DNA of 64,000 nucleotides from CATZDY01 sp045599035. GTDB lineage: Bacteria; Bacillota; Desulfotomaculia; Desulfotomaculales; Desulfocucumaceae. Shown here one piece after another: positions 16,995 through 25,369 of the stretch. Below the pieces are notes generated by a model. It was not told the origin of the DNA and did not search any database. It saw nothing but the letters and a program-made list of their open reading frames with translations. The position numbers were made by a program, and so were the translations under genes. Location of the stretch: NCBI GenBank assembly GCA_045599035.1, contig JAZRVI010000031.1:1-64000 (forward strand), in the 5' to 3' direction. The first letter of the stretch is position 1, and every line of letters begins with the position of its first letter.

Positions 16995-17138
16995 ATCTTC
17001 AAAAATAAATGGTAGGCTGGGGATCAGCCGAACCTAACGCTTGCGGACATTGTGTAAAACTTGAGCTAACGATTATGTTAGCCAGGCAGTAGTGGTTGAA
17101 GCAGGAAGCTCCGACTTCTATAAGTCGGAGTAGTTCAC
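16995..17138 (+). ncRNA. IS605 right end / putative omega-RNA, copy 2
   Basis: This stretch aligns with 121-260 over its full length. The last stem here is CTCCGACTT/AAGTCGGAG, compared with CTCGGCAA/TTGCCGAG in the first copy, so pairing is kept while sequence changes. The shared string GAGTAGTTCAC ends at 17138. The predicted guide begins AGAGGAAATAAACTAGCAGA. Confidence 0.6.
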
Positions 17139-17148
17139 AGAGGAAATA

Positions 17149-17175
17149 AACTAGCAGAGCCAGGCTCTGCTAGTT
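17149..17175. repeat. Perfect 13-bp-arm palindrome next to the IS605 right end
   Basis: The arms AACTAGCAGAGCC and GGCTCTGCTAGTT flank a single A. There is no U-tract after it, so it is not a normal terminator. It may be what remains of the rpmE terminator or a target feature. It lies 10 bases beyond the transposon boundary and 24 bases before the DUF1385 start. Confidence 0.5.
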
Positions 17176-17198
17176 CCATAAAGTGGGGAGGGAAAGGA

Positions 17199-18071
17199 AT
17201 GGCCAAATTTCAATACGGTGGACAGGCGGTTATTGAAGGAGTTATGATGATGGGTCCTCAAAGCCGGGCAATTGCTGTGAGATTGCCGGAGGGAGAAATC
17301 GCGGTAGACGACAAGGAAGTAAATCTGCTGGTTCGTCGCCATAAATTTTTGAGACTGCCTTTGGTGCGGGGTGTGGTTTCTCTGATTAATTCTTTGGTAA
17401 TTGGTACCGAAGCCTTAAATTATTCCGCTAATCAGGCTTTGGGGGAGGAAGAACAATTAAGTCCCTGGGGAATGGCCTTGACCTTTATCATTGCTTTTGC
17501 GGTAGCGGCAATTTTTTTTGTGGCTTTGCCAACTGGAGCAGCTTCTTTAACTCATGATTATATTGACAGCAATTTATTGAAGAATATTATCGAAGGTCTG
17601 GTTCGTTTGGGTTTGTTTTTGGCTTATGTCTTTTTCATTGGCAAATTGCAGGATATTAAGCGAGTTTTTCAGTATCATGGAGCTGAACATAAGGTGATTA
17701 ATGCTTATGAGGCTGGAGAAGAGCTGAAAGTCGAAAAAGTGCAGAAATATCCAACCTTTCATCCTCGTTGCGGAACCAGTTTTATTGTAATTGTTTTGAT
17801 TTTGACAATTTTTGTTTTTTGTGTGATTGATTATGATGTCTTGTGGAAGGCTATTGTATATCGAATTTGCCTTCTGCCGGTTATTGCCGGAATCTCTTAT
17901 GAGCTACTGAAATCTTCCGCCAGATTAATCGGCAAAAAAAGCTTGTGCTTCTTATTGGCTCCCGGTCGCTGGGTACAAAAACTGACTACCAATGAACCGG
18001 ATGATCAACAGGTTGAGGTGGCTATTGCCGCTTTTAAGGCGGCTTATCGGGAAGGGGAAGGTTTATGTTAG
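17199..18071 (+). CDS. DUF1385 (YqhQ-like) membrane protein
   Basis: This 290-residue protein opens FQYGGQAVIEGVMMMGPQ, the hallmark of DUF1385, and has the invariant YHGAEHKVINAYE near residue 162 plus several membrane helices. The His/Glu residues suggest metal binding, but no function is established. The SD is AAAGGAATGG. It overlaps prfA by seven bases, so the two are probably translated together. The IS605 insertion has separated it from rpmE, its usual upstream partner. Confidence 0.9.
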   Translation: MAKFQYGGQAVIEGVMMMGPQSRAIAVRLPEGEIAVDDKEVNLLVRRHKFLRLPLVRGVVSLINSLVIGTEALNYSANQALGEEEQLSPWGMALTFIIAFAVAAIFFVALPTGAASLTHDYIDSNLLKNIIEGLVRLGLFLAYVFFIGKLQDIKRVFQYHGAEHKVINAYEAGEELKVEKVQKYPTFHPRCGTSFIVIVLILTIFVFCVIDYDVLWKAIVYRICLLPVIAGISYELLKSSARLIGKKSLCFLLAPGRWVQKLTTNEPDDQQVEVAIAAFKAAYREGEGLC

Positions 18072-19135
18072 AAAAATTAGCCGGAATTGAACAGCATTAT
18101 GAGGAATTGGAGCAAAAAATTGCCGATCCTGAAATTATCGCTGACAATTCCCTTTGGCAGCAATATGTAAAGAATCATTCGGATTTAAGCGAAATTGTGG
18201 CTGCTTATCGGGATTTAAAAAAGTCTATGGCAGATAGCGAAGAAGCCAAAGAATTGCTGGCGGATAAGCCGGATCCAGACTTTAAGGAAATGTTGGAGCT
18301 GGAGCTGGCTGAACAGGAAGAAAAACAACTGGAATTAACTGCCAAATTAAAGGTTTTATTGTTGCCTAAAGATCCTAATGATGATAAAAATGTCCTGGTA
18401 GAAATTCGAGCTGGTACTGGCGGAGAAGAAGCTGCTTTGTTTGCAGCCGATTTGTTTAAAATGTATACCCGTTTTGCTGAGCGTAAGGGCTGGAAAACCG
18501 AAATTATGAATACTAACTATACGGATATTGGCGGTTTTAAAGAAGTAGTCTTTATGGTGGAAGGCAAGGGAGCTTATAGTATGCTCAAGTTTGAGAGCGG
18601 AACCCATCGGGTGCAGCGGGTTCCCTCGACTGAATCTCAGGGCAGAATCCATACTTCAGCCGCTACGGTGGCGGTTTTGCCGGAAGCGGAAGATGTGGAA
18701 ATTGATATTAATCCCAATGATATTCGGATTGATTTGTTCTGTGCTACCGGCCCAGGTGGACAATGCGTTAATACCACTCAGTCGGCAGTTCGTTTGACTC
18801 ACATTCCCACCGGAATTGTGGTAAGCTGCCAAGATGAAAAAAGCCAGCATAAAAATAAAGATAAGGCCATGCGGGTTTTGCGAGCCAGAATTTTGGATAA
18901 AATTCAGGAGGAACAACGGCAGGAAATTGCTTCAGCTCGAAAATCACAGGTAGGCAGCGGAGATCGCAGCGAAAGAATCAGGACTTATAATTTCCCTCAG
19001 GCTCGGGTTACAGATCACCGAATCGGTCTGACGGTGCATCGTTTGCCGGAAATTTTGCTGGGTAATCTGGATGAAATTATTGATGCTCTGATTGCCTCTT
19101 ATCAGGCAGAACGGTTAAAAGCGGTGGATGAATAA
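18065..19135 (+). CDS. prfA: Peptide chain release factor 1
   Basis: RF1 releases finished peptides at UAA and UAG codons. The 356-residue protein has the peptidyl-hydrolysis motif GGQ at residues 231-233 in TGPGGQCVN. Upstream is the stop-codon recognition region, with HRVQRVPSTESQGRIHTS; RVPSTE contains the PxT-type anticodon tripeptide of RF1. The length is usual. It is followed by prmC, which methylates the GGQ glutamine, a conserved pairing. Confidence 0.95.
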   Translation: MLEKLAGIEQHYEELEQKIADPEIIADNSLWQQYVKNHSDLSEIVAAYRDLKKSMADSEEAKELLADKPDPDFKEMLELELAEQEEKQLELTAKLKVLLLPKDPNDDKNVLVEIRAGTGGEEAALFAADLFKMYTRFAERKGWKTEIMNTNYTDIGGFKEVVFMVEGKGAYSMLKFESGTHRVQRVPSTESQGRIHTSAATVAVLPEAEDVEIDINPNDIRIDLFCATGPGGQCVNTTQSAVRLTHIPTGIVVSCQDEKSQHKNKDKAMRVLRARILDKIQEEQRQEIASARKSQVGSGDRSERIRTYNFPQARVTDHRIGLTVHRLPEILLGNLDEIIDALIASYQAERLKAVDE

Positions 19136-19979
19136 AATGAAAAATTCTCTTGAGCGGTTGCTGCATTCAGCAGCCGCTTTTTTGCAGTTAAATAAAATAG
19201 ACAATCCCCGTTTGGAAGCTGAGGTTTTGTTGGCTGGGCTTTTGGGCTGTGATCGGGTTTGGCTTTATGCTCATTCGGAAGAAGAAACTGAAATTGCGGA
19301 CGAATATCGAAAACTTTTGGATAGGCGTATAAAAGGCGAGCCAGTTGCTTATTTATTAGGTAAAAGGGAATTTATGGGATTAGAGTTGGAAGTCAGTCCG
19401 GCGGTTTTAATTCCCCGACCGGAAACTGAACTTTTGGTAGAAAAGGCCTTAGCTTTTTGTGCCAATAAAGGAGCAATTAAGGCAGCAGATGTGGGTACTG
19501 GCAGCGGAGCCATAGCCTTGAGTCTGGCTTTTTATGCTCCGGAAATTCAGGTTTGGGGACTGGATATTTCAGCAGCGGCCTTGACTGTAGCGGAGCGGAA
19601 CCGAAAAAGACTGGGCTTGGAGGAACGGGTTAATTTACAAAAAAGTGATTTGCTGACGGATTGGCCGAAAGATTGCCAGTTGGATTTGGTGTTGGCTAAT
19701 TTACCTTATATTCCCAGTCAGCAAATAGCCGGATTGATGCGGGATGTCCGAGACTTTGAGCCGGTTTTGGCCTTGGATGGCGGTTTGGATGGTTTGCAGC
19801 TTTACCGGCGACTTTGGCCTCAAGCTGAAAAGCTTCTACGCCCCGGAGGTTTATTGCTGCTGGAAATTATGAGCGGTCAGGGAGCAATTTTAACACGAGA
19901 AGCCAATTCAAACTGGACGGTTGGGGTGGATTTGGACTGGGCGGGACAGGAAAGAATTTTTTGGGGGATTAGGAAATGA
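19128..19979 (+). CDS. prmC: Release factor glutamine methyltransferase
   Basis: PrmC methylates the glutamine of the GGQ motif in RF1 and RF2 with SAM. The 283-residue protein has the SAM motif VGTGSGAIALSLA and the N-terminal helical domain. The active-site loop reads N191-L-P-Y194 rather than the usual NPPY; the asparagine and tyrosine that hold the substrate amide are kept. The start is ATG 19128 or 19137, both inside or just after the end of prfA. The gene overlaps its successor by four bases. Confidence 0.92.
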   Translation: MNKMKNSLERLLHSAAAFLQLNKIDNPRLEAEVLLAGLLGCDRVWLYAHSEEETEIADEYRKLLDRRIKGEPVAYLLGKREFMGLELEVSPAVLIPRPETELLVEKALAFCANKGAIKAADVGTGSGAIALSLAFYAPEIQVWGLDISAAALTVAERNRKRLGLEERVNLQKSDLLTDWPKDCQLDLVLANLPYIPSQQIAGLMRDVRDFEPVLALDGGLDGLQLYRRLWPQAEKLLRPGGLLLLEIMSGQGAILTREANSNWTVGVDLDWAGQERIFWGIRK

Positions 19980-21013
19980 AAACTTGTGTATGGCCGATGG
20001 ACTCAAATTTGCTGACAAAAGCGGGCAGACTTTTGCGGGAAGGAAAGCTGGTGGCTTTTCCAACCGAAACGGTTTATGGCCTGGGGGCCAATGCTCTGGA
20101 CGGACAAGCCGTAGCAAGGATCTTTCAGGCCAAAGGCCGACCTCAGGATAATCCTTTGATTACCCATATTTACACCTTTGATCAAATGGAAGAATATGGC
20201 CAAAATATTTCGTCCTTGGCCTGGAAATTGGCTCGAACCTTTTGGCCGGGGCCTTTGACTTTAATTGTGGAGAACCGGGGCATCATCAGCCCGGTGGTTA
20301 GTGCCGGTTTGAACAGCCTCAGCCTGCGAATGCCCAAACATCCGGTGGCTTTGGCTTTGCTGCGGGAGGCTGGGGTGCCAATAGCGGCTCCCAGTGCTAA
20401 TTTGTCCGGCCACCCCAGTCCAACTACGGCTCAACATGTTTGGGAGGATTTGCAGGGCAAAATTGAAGCCATTATAGATGGCGGAGCCTGTGCCATTGGC
20501 CTGGAATCAACGGTGCTGGATGTTCGGGGCGAGGTGCCGGTGATTTTGCGGCCGGGAGCCATTACTCCGGAGCAAATTCGAACCTTGGCAGGGCAGGTTG
20601 CTTTGGATCCTGCCTTACTGAATCCGGGACAGACCACCCAAAAACCTTTGGCTCCGGGTATGAAATACCGGCATTATGCCCCTAAAGCTCCCTTGTTTTT
20701 GTGGGAAGGAGCGGCTTCCCGGATTCCGGTCGAAATTTCCCGCCAGGCTCAGAAGGCTGTACAAAGAGGACAAAAGGTTGGGATTTGGGGTCTGGCTCAA
20801 AATCAGGCTTTTTATCCGCCGAAAGCAGTCTTTTTAAGCAGCGGCAGCGACTTGCCAGCAGAAAGGGCAGCAGCTTTATATGCGGCCTTGCGGGAAATGG
20901 ATCGACTGGGCGTAGATTTGATTTTGGTGGAAGGTTTGGAACCGCAGGGTTTGGGGTTGGCTGTGGAAAATCGCTTGCGAAAGGCAGCAGCGAAAATTAT
21001 CAGCTTGGATTGA
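19976..21013 (+). CDS. tsaC: L-threonylcarbamoyladenylate synthase, Sua5 type
   Basis: This enzyme makes threonylcarbamoyl-AMP from threonine, bicarbonate and ATP for the t6A37 modification of tRNA. The YrdC domain (residues 1-205) shows VAFPTETVYGLGANA, KGRPQDNPL and PSANLSGHPSPT. The extra C-terminal Sua5 domain (about 230-345) follows the linker APGMKYRHYAPKAPL, which is characteristic of the long Sua5/YwlC form. The length of 345 residues fits. It overlaps prmC by four bases. Confidence 0.94.
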   Translation: MKTCVWPMDSNLLTKAGRLLREGKLVAFPTETVYGLGANALDGQAVARIFQAKGRPQDNPLITHIYTFDQMEEYGQNISSLAWKLARTFWPGPLTLIVENRGIISPVVSAGLNSLSLRMPKHPVALALLREAGVPIAAPSANLSGHPSPTTAQHVWEDLQGKIEAIIDGGACAIGLESTVLDVRGEVPVILRPGAITPEQIRTLAGQVALDPALLNPGQTTQKPLAPGMKYRHYAPKAPLFLWEGAASRIPVEISRQAQKAVQRGQKVGIWGLAQNQAFYPPKAVFLSSGSDLPAERAAALYAALREMDRLGVDLILVEGLEPQGLGLAVENRLRKAAAKIISLD

Positions 21014-21032
21014 CCTAAGAGGTGAAATTTAT

Positions 21033-21572
21033 TTGAGTTTGCTTACTTTGATTGCTTTGGCTGTGGCTTTGGGGGCAGACGCTTTTTCTTTGTGCCTGGC
21101 TTTGGGAATGAATGGGGTTAGGATGTTTCAGGTTTGGCTGATCAGCGGCACGGTTTTGGTTTTTCATATTATCATGCCCTTGATTGGCTTTAGCATTGGG
21201 GATTTGGCCGGAAAATATATTGGCCAGATAGCTTCTATTTTAGGAGCTTTAATTTTGCTGTATCTGGGCGGAAAAATGATTTGGGAAGCCTGCAAAAAGA
21301 AAGAGGAAGAACCCCGAATTGCCCTTTTAAACACCTGGGGATTGCTGGTTTTGGCCTTTAGTGTCAGTCTGGATGCTTTGAGCGTGGGTTTTACTTTGGG
21401 TACTCGGAATGTTAATCTGCCGACTGCCGTTTTATTATTTGGTTTGCTGGCTGGTTTAATGACTTTTTCCGGATTAATGCTAGGTAAATTTATTGGTCGG
21501 CTGATTGGAAATAAAGCGGAAATTCTGGGCGGAATAGTCTTGGTTATTATCGGAATAAAGCTTTTCTTTTAA
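21033..21572 (+). CDS. mntP: Manganese efflux pump MntP
   Basis: This 179-residue inner-membrane protein has six predicted helices in two repeats. The repeats carry GADAFSLCLALGM and SLDALSVGFTLG, whose aspartates are needed for Mn transport in the family. It exports manganese to prevent toxicity. The start is TTG 21033 behind AAGAGGTG. No yybP-ykoY manganese riboswitch is visible in the short space upstream. Confidence 0.92.
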   Translation: MSLLTLIALAVALGADAFSLCLALGMNGVRMFQVWLISGTVLVFHIIMPLIGFSIGDLAGKYIGQIASILGALILLYLGGKMIWEACKKKEEEPRIALLNTWGLLVLAFSVSLDALSVGFTLGTRNVNLPTAVLLFGLLAGLMTFSGLMLGKFIGRLIGNKAEILGGIVLVIIGIKLFF

Positions 21573-21627
21573 AGAGGAGAAGGTTATAATGAAAGTAAGT
21601 TTTTGAATTTGAGGAAAGGAGTCAGCA

Positions 21628-22092
21628 ATGGAGAAAAAGAAAATTTTATTTGTTTGTACCGGAAACACCTGTCGCAGTCCCATGGCTGAAGCTTTGGCCA
21701 AAAAAGCTTTGAAAAAAACCGGCTTGCAGGATAAAGCCGAATTCAGGTCGGTAGGGACTCAAACCCAGGATGGACATTGGGCATCGGACGGAGCCATTGA
21801 GGTTATGGCTCAACGGGGAATTGACTTAAAAGAACATCGTTCCACCATGTTAAAAGCTGCCTGGGTACGAGAAGCGGATTTGATTTTGACCATGTCCCAG
21901 GATCAGCGGGATGAAATTTTATTGGCTTTTCCGGAAGAAAAAGATAAAGTTTTTACCTTTGGCCGTTATGTGGGCTGGGGAAATGAAGTAATTGATCCTT
22001 TTGGCGGAGACGAATTAGTCTATAAGGTTTGTGCGGATTGGCTGGAAGAAATGGTAGGCTTGCTGATTAAGAAATTATTTTTGCCGGTTTAA
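21628..22092 (+). CDS. Low-molecular-weight phosphatase, YwlE-like (protein arginine phosphatase)
   Basis: This 154-residue enzyme has the P-loop CTGNTCRSP at residues 12-20 and the general-acid region DPFGGDE near 130. Threonine after the GN of the loop (CTGNTCR) is the mark of YwlE-type protein-arginine phosphatases, while tyrosine phosphatases usually have a bulkier residue. In Bacillus, YwlE opposes McsB; no mcsB is in this window. SD GAAAGGAG precedes ATG 21628. The run TsaC-MntP-YwlE-RpiB-GlyA is a conserved Firmicute order. Confidence 0.88.
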   Translation: MEKKKILFVCTGNTCRSPMAEALAKKALKKTGLQDKAEFRSVGTQTQDGHWASDGAIEVMAQRGIDLKEHRSTMLKAAWVREADLILTMSQDQRDEILLAFPEEKDKVFTFGRYVGWGNEVIDPFGGDELVYKVCADWLEEMVGLLIKKLFLPV

Positions 22093-22158
22093 TTTTGCAG
22101 AGGAAAAAACGGTGGTCTTGTAGAAGATCCGGCATATTGAGAAACGGGGTGCATACTT

Positions 22159-22605
22159 TTGCGAATCGCCTTGGCCTCTGATCATGGAGGATATCGGCTG
22201 AAAACTAAAATTATACATTATTTGCAGGAGCAGGGCTGGGATTGTCTGGATTTGGGAACTGATTCGGAAGAACCAGTAGACTATCCGGATTATGCATTGA
22301 AGGCAGCCTTGGCAGTAAAAAACGGAGAATGTCAAAGAGGGATTATTTGCTGTGGCACCGGAGTAGGAGTGGCCATAACTGCCAACAAAGTGTCGGGAAT
22401 CCGGGCTGCTTTGTGCCATGATGTTTTTACGGCTCATGCCTGCCGGGAGCATAATGATGCCAATATTTTGACCTTGGGGCAAAGGGTAATTGGGTCGGGA
22501 CTGGCTTTGGAAATTGTTAAAGTATGGCTGACCACAGAATTTGAAGGCGGACGGCACAGTCGTCGTTTGGAAAAAATTCAGGCTATTGAAAATGGGATTA
22601 AATAA
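22159..22605 (+). CDS. rpiB: Ribose-5-phosphate isomerase B
   Basis: RpiB interconverts ribose-5-phosphate and ribulose-5-phosphate. The 148-residue protein starts RIALASDHGGYRLK and has the active-site segment GIICCGTGVGVAITANK with the catalytic cysteine. CREHNDANILTLGQRV and EGGRHSRRLEKI are family signatures. The start is TTG 22159. It precedes glyA in the typical order. Confidence 0.94.
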   Translation: MRIALASDHGGYRLKTKIIHYLQEQGWDCLDLGTDSEEPVDYPDYALKAALAVKNGECQRGIICCGTGVGVAITANKVSGIRAALCHDVFTAHACREHNDANILTLGQRVIGSGLALEIVKVWLTTEFEGGRHSRRLEKIQAIENGIK

Positions 22606-22626
22606 TTTACAGGGGGTTTCTTTAAA

Positions 22627-23871
22627 ATGAATTTAATGGAAAGCTTGCGTGATGTGGATCGGGAAATCTTTGATGCTATTGAATTGGAGCTGAACCGGCA
22701 AAGAAATACTTTGGAATTGATTGCTTCGGAAAATATCGTCAGCAAAGCAGTTATGGAAGCTCAGGGTTCGGTGCTAACCAATAAATATGCGGAAGGCTAT
22801 CCGGGCAAGCGTTATTATGGTGGCTGTCAATGTGTGGATATTGCGGAATCTCTGGCTATTGAAAGAGCTAAAAAGATCTTTGGAGCCGAACACATTAATG
22901 TTCAGCCCCATTCTGGAGCTCAGGCCAATTTGTCAGTTTATTATGCTCTGTTAAAACCCGGTGATACCATTCTGGGCATGAATTTGGCTCATGGCGGCCA
23001 CTTGACTCATGGCAGCAAGGCTAATATTTCTGGAAAATACTTTAATGTTTTGGCTTATGGAGTGGAAAAAGACACCGGACGAATTGATTATGATAAGTTA
23101 CGGCAAATTGCTTTGGAAAATAAACCCCAGATGATTGTGGCCGGAGCTAGTGCCTATCCCAGAGAAATTGATTTTCCCCGTTTGGGCGAAATTGCCAAGG
23201 AATGTGGAGCTTATTTAATGGTGGATATGGCTCATATCGCCGGTTTGGTAGCGGCTGGCTTGCATGTCAGCCCGGTTCCCTATGCAGATATCGTGAGCAC
23301 CACTACTCACAAAACCTTGAGAGGACCTCGGGGCGGTATGATTTTGTGTCGGGAACAATATGCGGCAGCTATTGATAAAGCCGTCTTTCCTGGTATTCAG
23401 GGCGGACCTTTGATGCATGTTATTGCTGGAAAAGCGGTAGCCTTTGCCGAAGCTTTGAAACCGGAATTTAAAGCCTATCAGGAACAGATTGTGAAAAATG
23501 CCAAAATCCTGGCTCAAACCCTGGTTGATAAAGGCTTTGATTTGGTCAGTGGCGGAACTGACAACCATTTGATGCTGGTGGATTTGCGGAGTAAAAATAT
23601 TACTGGTAAGGAAGCGGAAGAACGCCTGGATCGGGTAGGGATTACAGTTAATAAAAATGCGGTTCCCTTTGATCCGGAGAAACCAATGATTACCAGTGGA
23701 ATCCGGGTTGGTACTCCGGCAGTAACTACTCGGGGTTTGGTAGAAGAAGATATGCTGATTATCGGCGAAATTATGGACTTAACCTTGAGCTACGGGGAAG
23801 ATGCAGCCAAAATGGGACAGGCCAAGAAATTGGCGGAAGCTTTGTGTGAAAAATATCCTTTGTATAAATAG
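22627..23871 (+). CDS. glyA: Serine hydroxymethyltransferase
   Basis: GlyA interconverts serine and glycine while loading one-carbon units onto tetrahydrofolate. The 414-residue PLP enzyme has the cofactor lysine K229 in STTTHKTLRGPRGG. It also shows NKYAEGYPGKRYYGG near 55 and the C-terminal ITSGIRVGTPAVTTRG. The length is standard. The SD is AGGGGG before ATG 22627. It ends the housekeeping run that began at rpmE. Confidence 0.96.
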   Translation: MNLMESLRDVDREIFDAIELELNRQRNTLELIASENIVSKAVMEAQGSVLTNKYAEGYPGKRYYGGCQCVDIAESLAIERAKKIFGAEHINVQPHSGAQANLSVYYALLKPGDTILGMNLAHGGHLTHGSKANISGKYFNVLAYGVEKDTGRIDYDKLRQIALENKPQMIVAGASAYPREIDFPRLGEIAKECGAYLMVDMAHIAGLVAAGLHVSPVPYADIVSTTTHKTLRGPRGGMILCREQYAAAIDKAVFPGIQGGPLMHVIAGKAVAFAEALKPEFKAYQEQIVKNAKILAQTLVDKGFDLVSGGTDNHLMLVDLRSKNITGKEAEERLDRVGITVNKNAVPFDPEKPMITSGIRVGTPAVTTRGLVEEDMLIIGEIMDLTLSYGEDAAKMGQAKKLAEALCEKYPLYK

Positions 23872-23958
23872 AGAATTACAATAAATGGGCGGAAAGTCGA
23901 CCTTTTTAAAGATGGTATGGATAGCCCAATATTTTTAATCACTTTGTCTGTGTTAGTA

Positions 23959-23987
23959 TTGACTACAAATATTAAACTTTTTATAAT
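23959..23987 (+). promoter_or_regulatory. Consensus promoter upstream of the dCMP deaminase gene
   Basis: TTGACT at 23959-23964 and a perfect TATAAT at 23982-23987 are 17 bases apart. Confidence 0.75.
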
Positions 23988-24173
23988 AAACTAAGGTTTA
24001 GGCACGAGCCTTTAAGTTATCGCTAATTCATTCAAAGGTAATGATTGATAATTAAAATCCAGGGGAAAACAATCAGTCCCTGCTTTCTTCGGGAAGTAAG
24101 GGAAGTTATTCAGTACCCTAGAACCCCACTCTTTTAGGGGTAGGAGTGTCAGCAAGACAAGGGGTGAATTTTG
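23988..24173 (+). other. Structured 180-base leader, possibly holding a solo IS605-like right end
   Basis: Between the promoter and the deaminase start there is no gene. Several local hairpins are visible: AGGTTTAGGCACGAGCCT, TTATCGCTAATTCATT folding on AATGATTGATAA, and TCCCTGCTTTC/GGAAGTAAGGGA around a TTCG loop. The last part, 24122-24152 (CCCCACTCTTTTAGGGG then TAGGAGTGTCAG), resembles the terminal hairpin of the IS605-type right ends at 2461 and 41466. No known riboswitch class is recognised. Confidence 0.35.
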
Positions 24174-24635
24174 ATGGTCAGGCCGTCTTTTGACGAAATA
24201 TACATGGAAATAGTAGAAACTGTTTCCATGCGTTCTACCTGCCTGCGAAAAAAAGTGGGTGCGGTGATTGTAGTTGAACAACGGGTTATTTCCCATGGCT
24301 ATAATGGGGTGGTCAGTAATGATCCTCATTGCTGTGATACCGGCCATTGTCTGAAGGATTTGGCGGGACGAGAGGATTATAAGCCTTGCGTTCATGCTGA
24401 ACAAAATGCTATTTGTCTATGTGCCAAAAGGGGTTTGGCCATCAAAGGAGCCACTTTGTATGTGAATGCTGATATTTGTTTGACCTGTGCCAAGCTAATT
24501 GTTAGCTGCGGCATAGAAAGGGTAGTGGTGAAACGGGACTTTAAGGGCAGCTCGGAAGGGATTGAGTTTTTGCTGAATCATGCTTTGGATGTGGTGTTTT
24601 GGCCGCCAATCTCAAATGAGGTGGAACAGAAGTGA
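24174..24635 (+). CDS. dCMP deaminase family protein (ComEB-like)
   Basis: This 153-residue zinc deaminase probably converts dCMP to dUMP for thymidylate synthesis. The zinc and proton-shuttle motif HAEQNAI is near residue 83, and the second zinc half reads CLTCAKLI, with Leu in place of the usual Pro before Thr. The loop GYNGVVSNDPHCCDTGHC, with extra cysteines, is typical of the ComEB/dCMP group. SD AAGGGGTG precedes ATG 24174. It overlaps the next gene by four bases. Confidence 0.88.
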   Translation: MVRPSFDEIYMEIVETVSMRSTCLRKKVGAVIVVEQRVISHGYNGVVSNDPHCCDTGHCLKDLAGREDYKPCVHAEQNAICLCAKRGLAIKGATLYVNADICLTCAKLIVSCGIERVVVKRDFKGSSEGIEFLLNHALDVVFWPPISNEVEQK

Positions 24636-25369
24636 CGGAAAGAGGCTATTGGTTGACGGCAATTGGTTTGGCCGGAATTGCGGCTTTGGGCTATGGCCTT
24701 TTTTTCTGCCTGTATTCTTACCGGATGATTAATAACCTGATTGATATAGGAGCTTTAGTCATTACTGGTTTTTTGCTGTTGTATTATGTCTATCAAAAAA
24801 AAGAATTTTTGTTTTTAAAGATTTTGGGCGGAGCTTTGGCCTGTTGTCTTTTGGCTCGCCTGTTTTCGATTTTGTATTGGTGGGTAATGCATAAATCTCC
24901 CGATAATTTTTCAGTGGAAGATTTGTCCCTTTGGGGAGTCTATTTATTTTTGTTTTCGGCTGATTTTGGAGCTTTAGATCGAATTGGAGATGATGCTTCC
25001 CGGAATATGCGGCCTTATCGCCTGGGAGCTTTATTGATTCCAGTTTTGGTGTGGCTGATGGTGGCCGGGATTTGTTACTCTGGCGGCTTGATTGGTCTGA
25101 GCTGTTTCTATGGGCTGTTTCTGTCTTTGGCAGGTTATTATGCTTTTAAAATGTTGTTGATTCCCGATATTGAGGAAGGCTTTATTCGAGTTTTGCGGCC
25201 TTATCACGCTATTTTAACTATTCTGGTGCTTTTGGAGTCTTTCAGATATTTTTGTTCGGTGCAGGATTGGCTTTTGCTGCAATATATATTGGAATGGGCG
25301 GTGCTGACTGCATTTTTATTTTTGCTGCCGACAGCCGTCAGGGGGATTGAGCGTTGGTGTATAATATAG
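24632..25369 (+). CDS. Unknown polytopic membrane protein
   Basis: This 245-residue protein begins at GTG 24632, overlapping the deaminase stop (GTGA). Its sequence is almost wholly hydrophobic, with about seven to eight membrane helices, and no cysteine/histidine cluster or known motif. It overlaps the following protease-like gene by 16 bases, so the two are likely made together and may interact. I do not recognise a family. Confidence 0.75.
   Translation: MTERGYWLTAIGLAGIAALGYGLFFCLYSYRMINNLIDIGALVITGFLLLYYVYQKKEFLFLKILGGALACCLLARLFSILYWWVMHKSPDNFSVEDLSLWGVYLFLFSADFGALDRIGDDASRNMRPYRLGALLIPVLVWLMVAGICYSGGLIGLSCFYGLFLSLAGYYAFKMLLIPDIEEGFIRVLRPYHAILTILVLLESFRYFCSVQDWLLLQYILEWAVLTAFLFLLPTAVRGIERWCII

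Larger units (their letters stand above)
15833..17138 (+). mobile_element. IS200/IS605 element, decayed
   Basis: The boundaries come from comparison with other copies. The left end (15833-15896) repeats at 2181-2245, and the right end repeats at 1-260. It carries a TnpA with a damaged catalytic motif and a TnpB broken by a stop, a frameshifting 10-base duplication and internal deletions. It sits between rpmE and the DUF1385 gene. It could be moved only by a transposase acting in trans. Confidence 0.85.
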
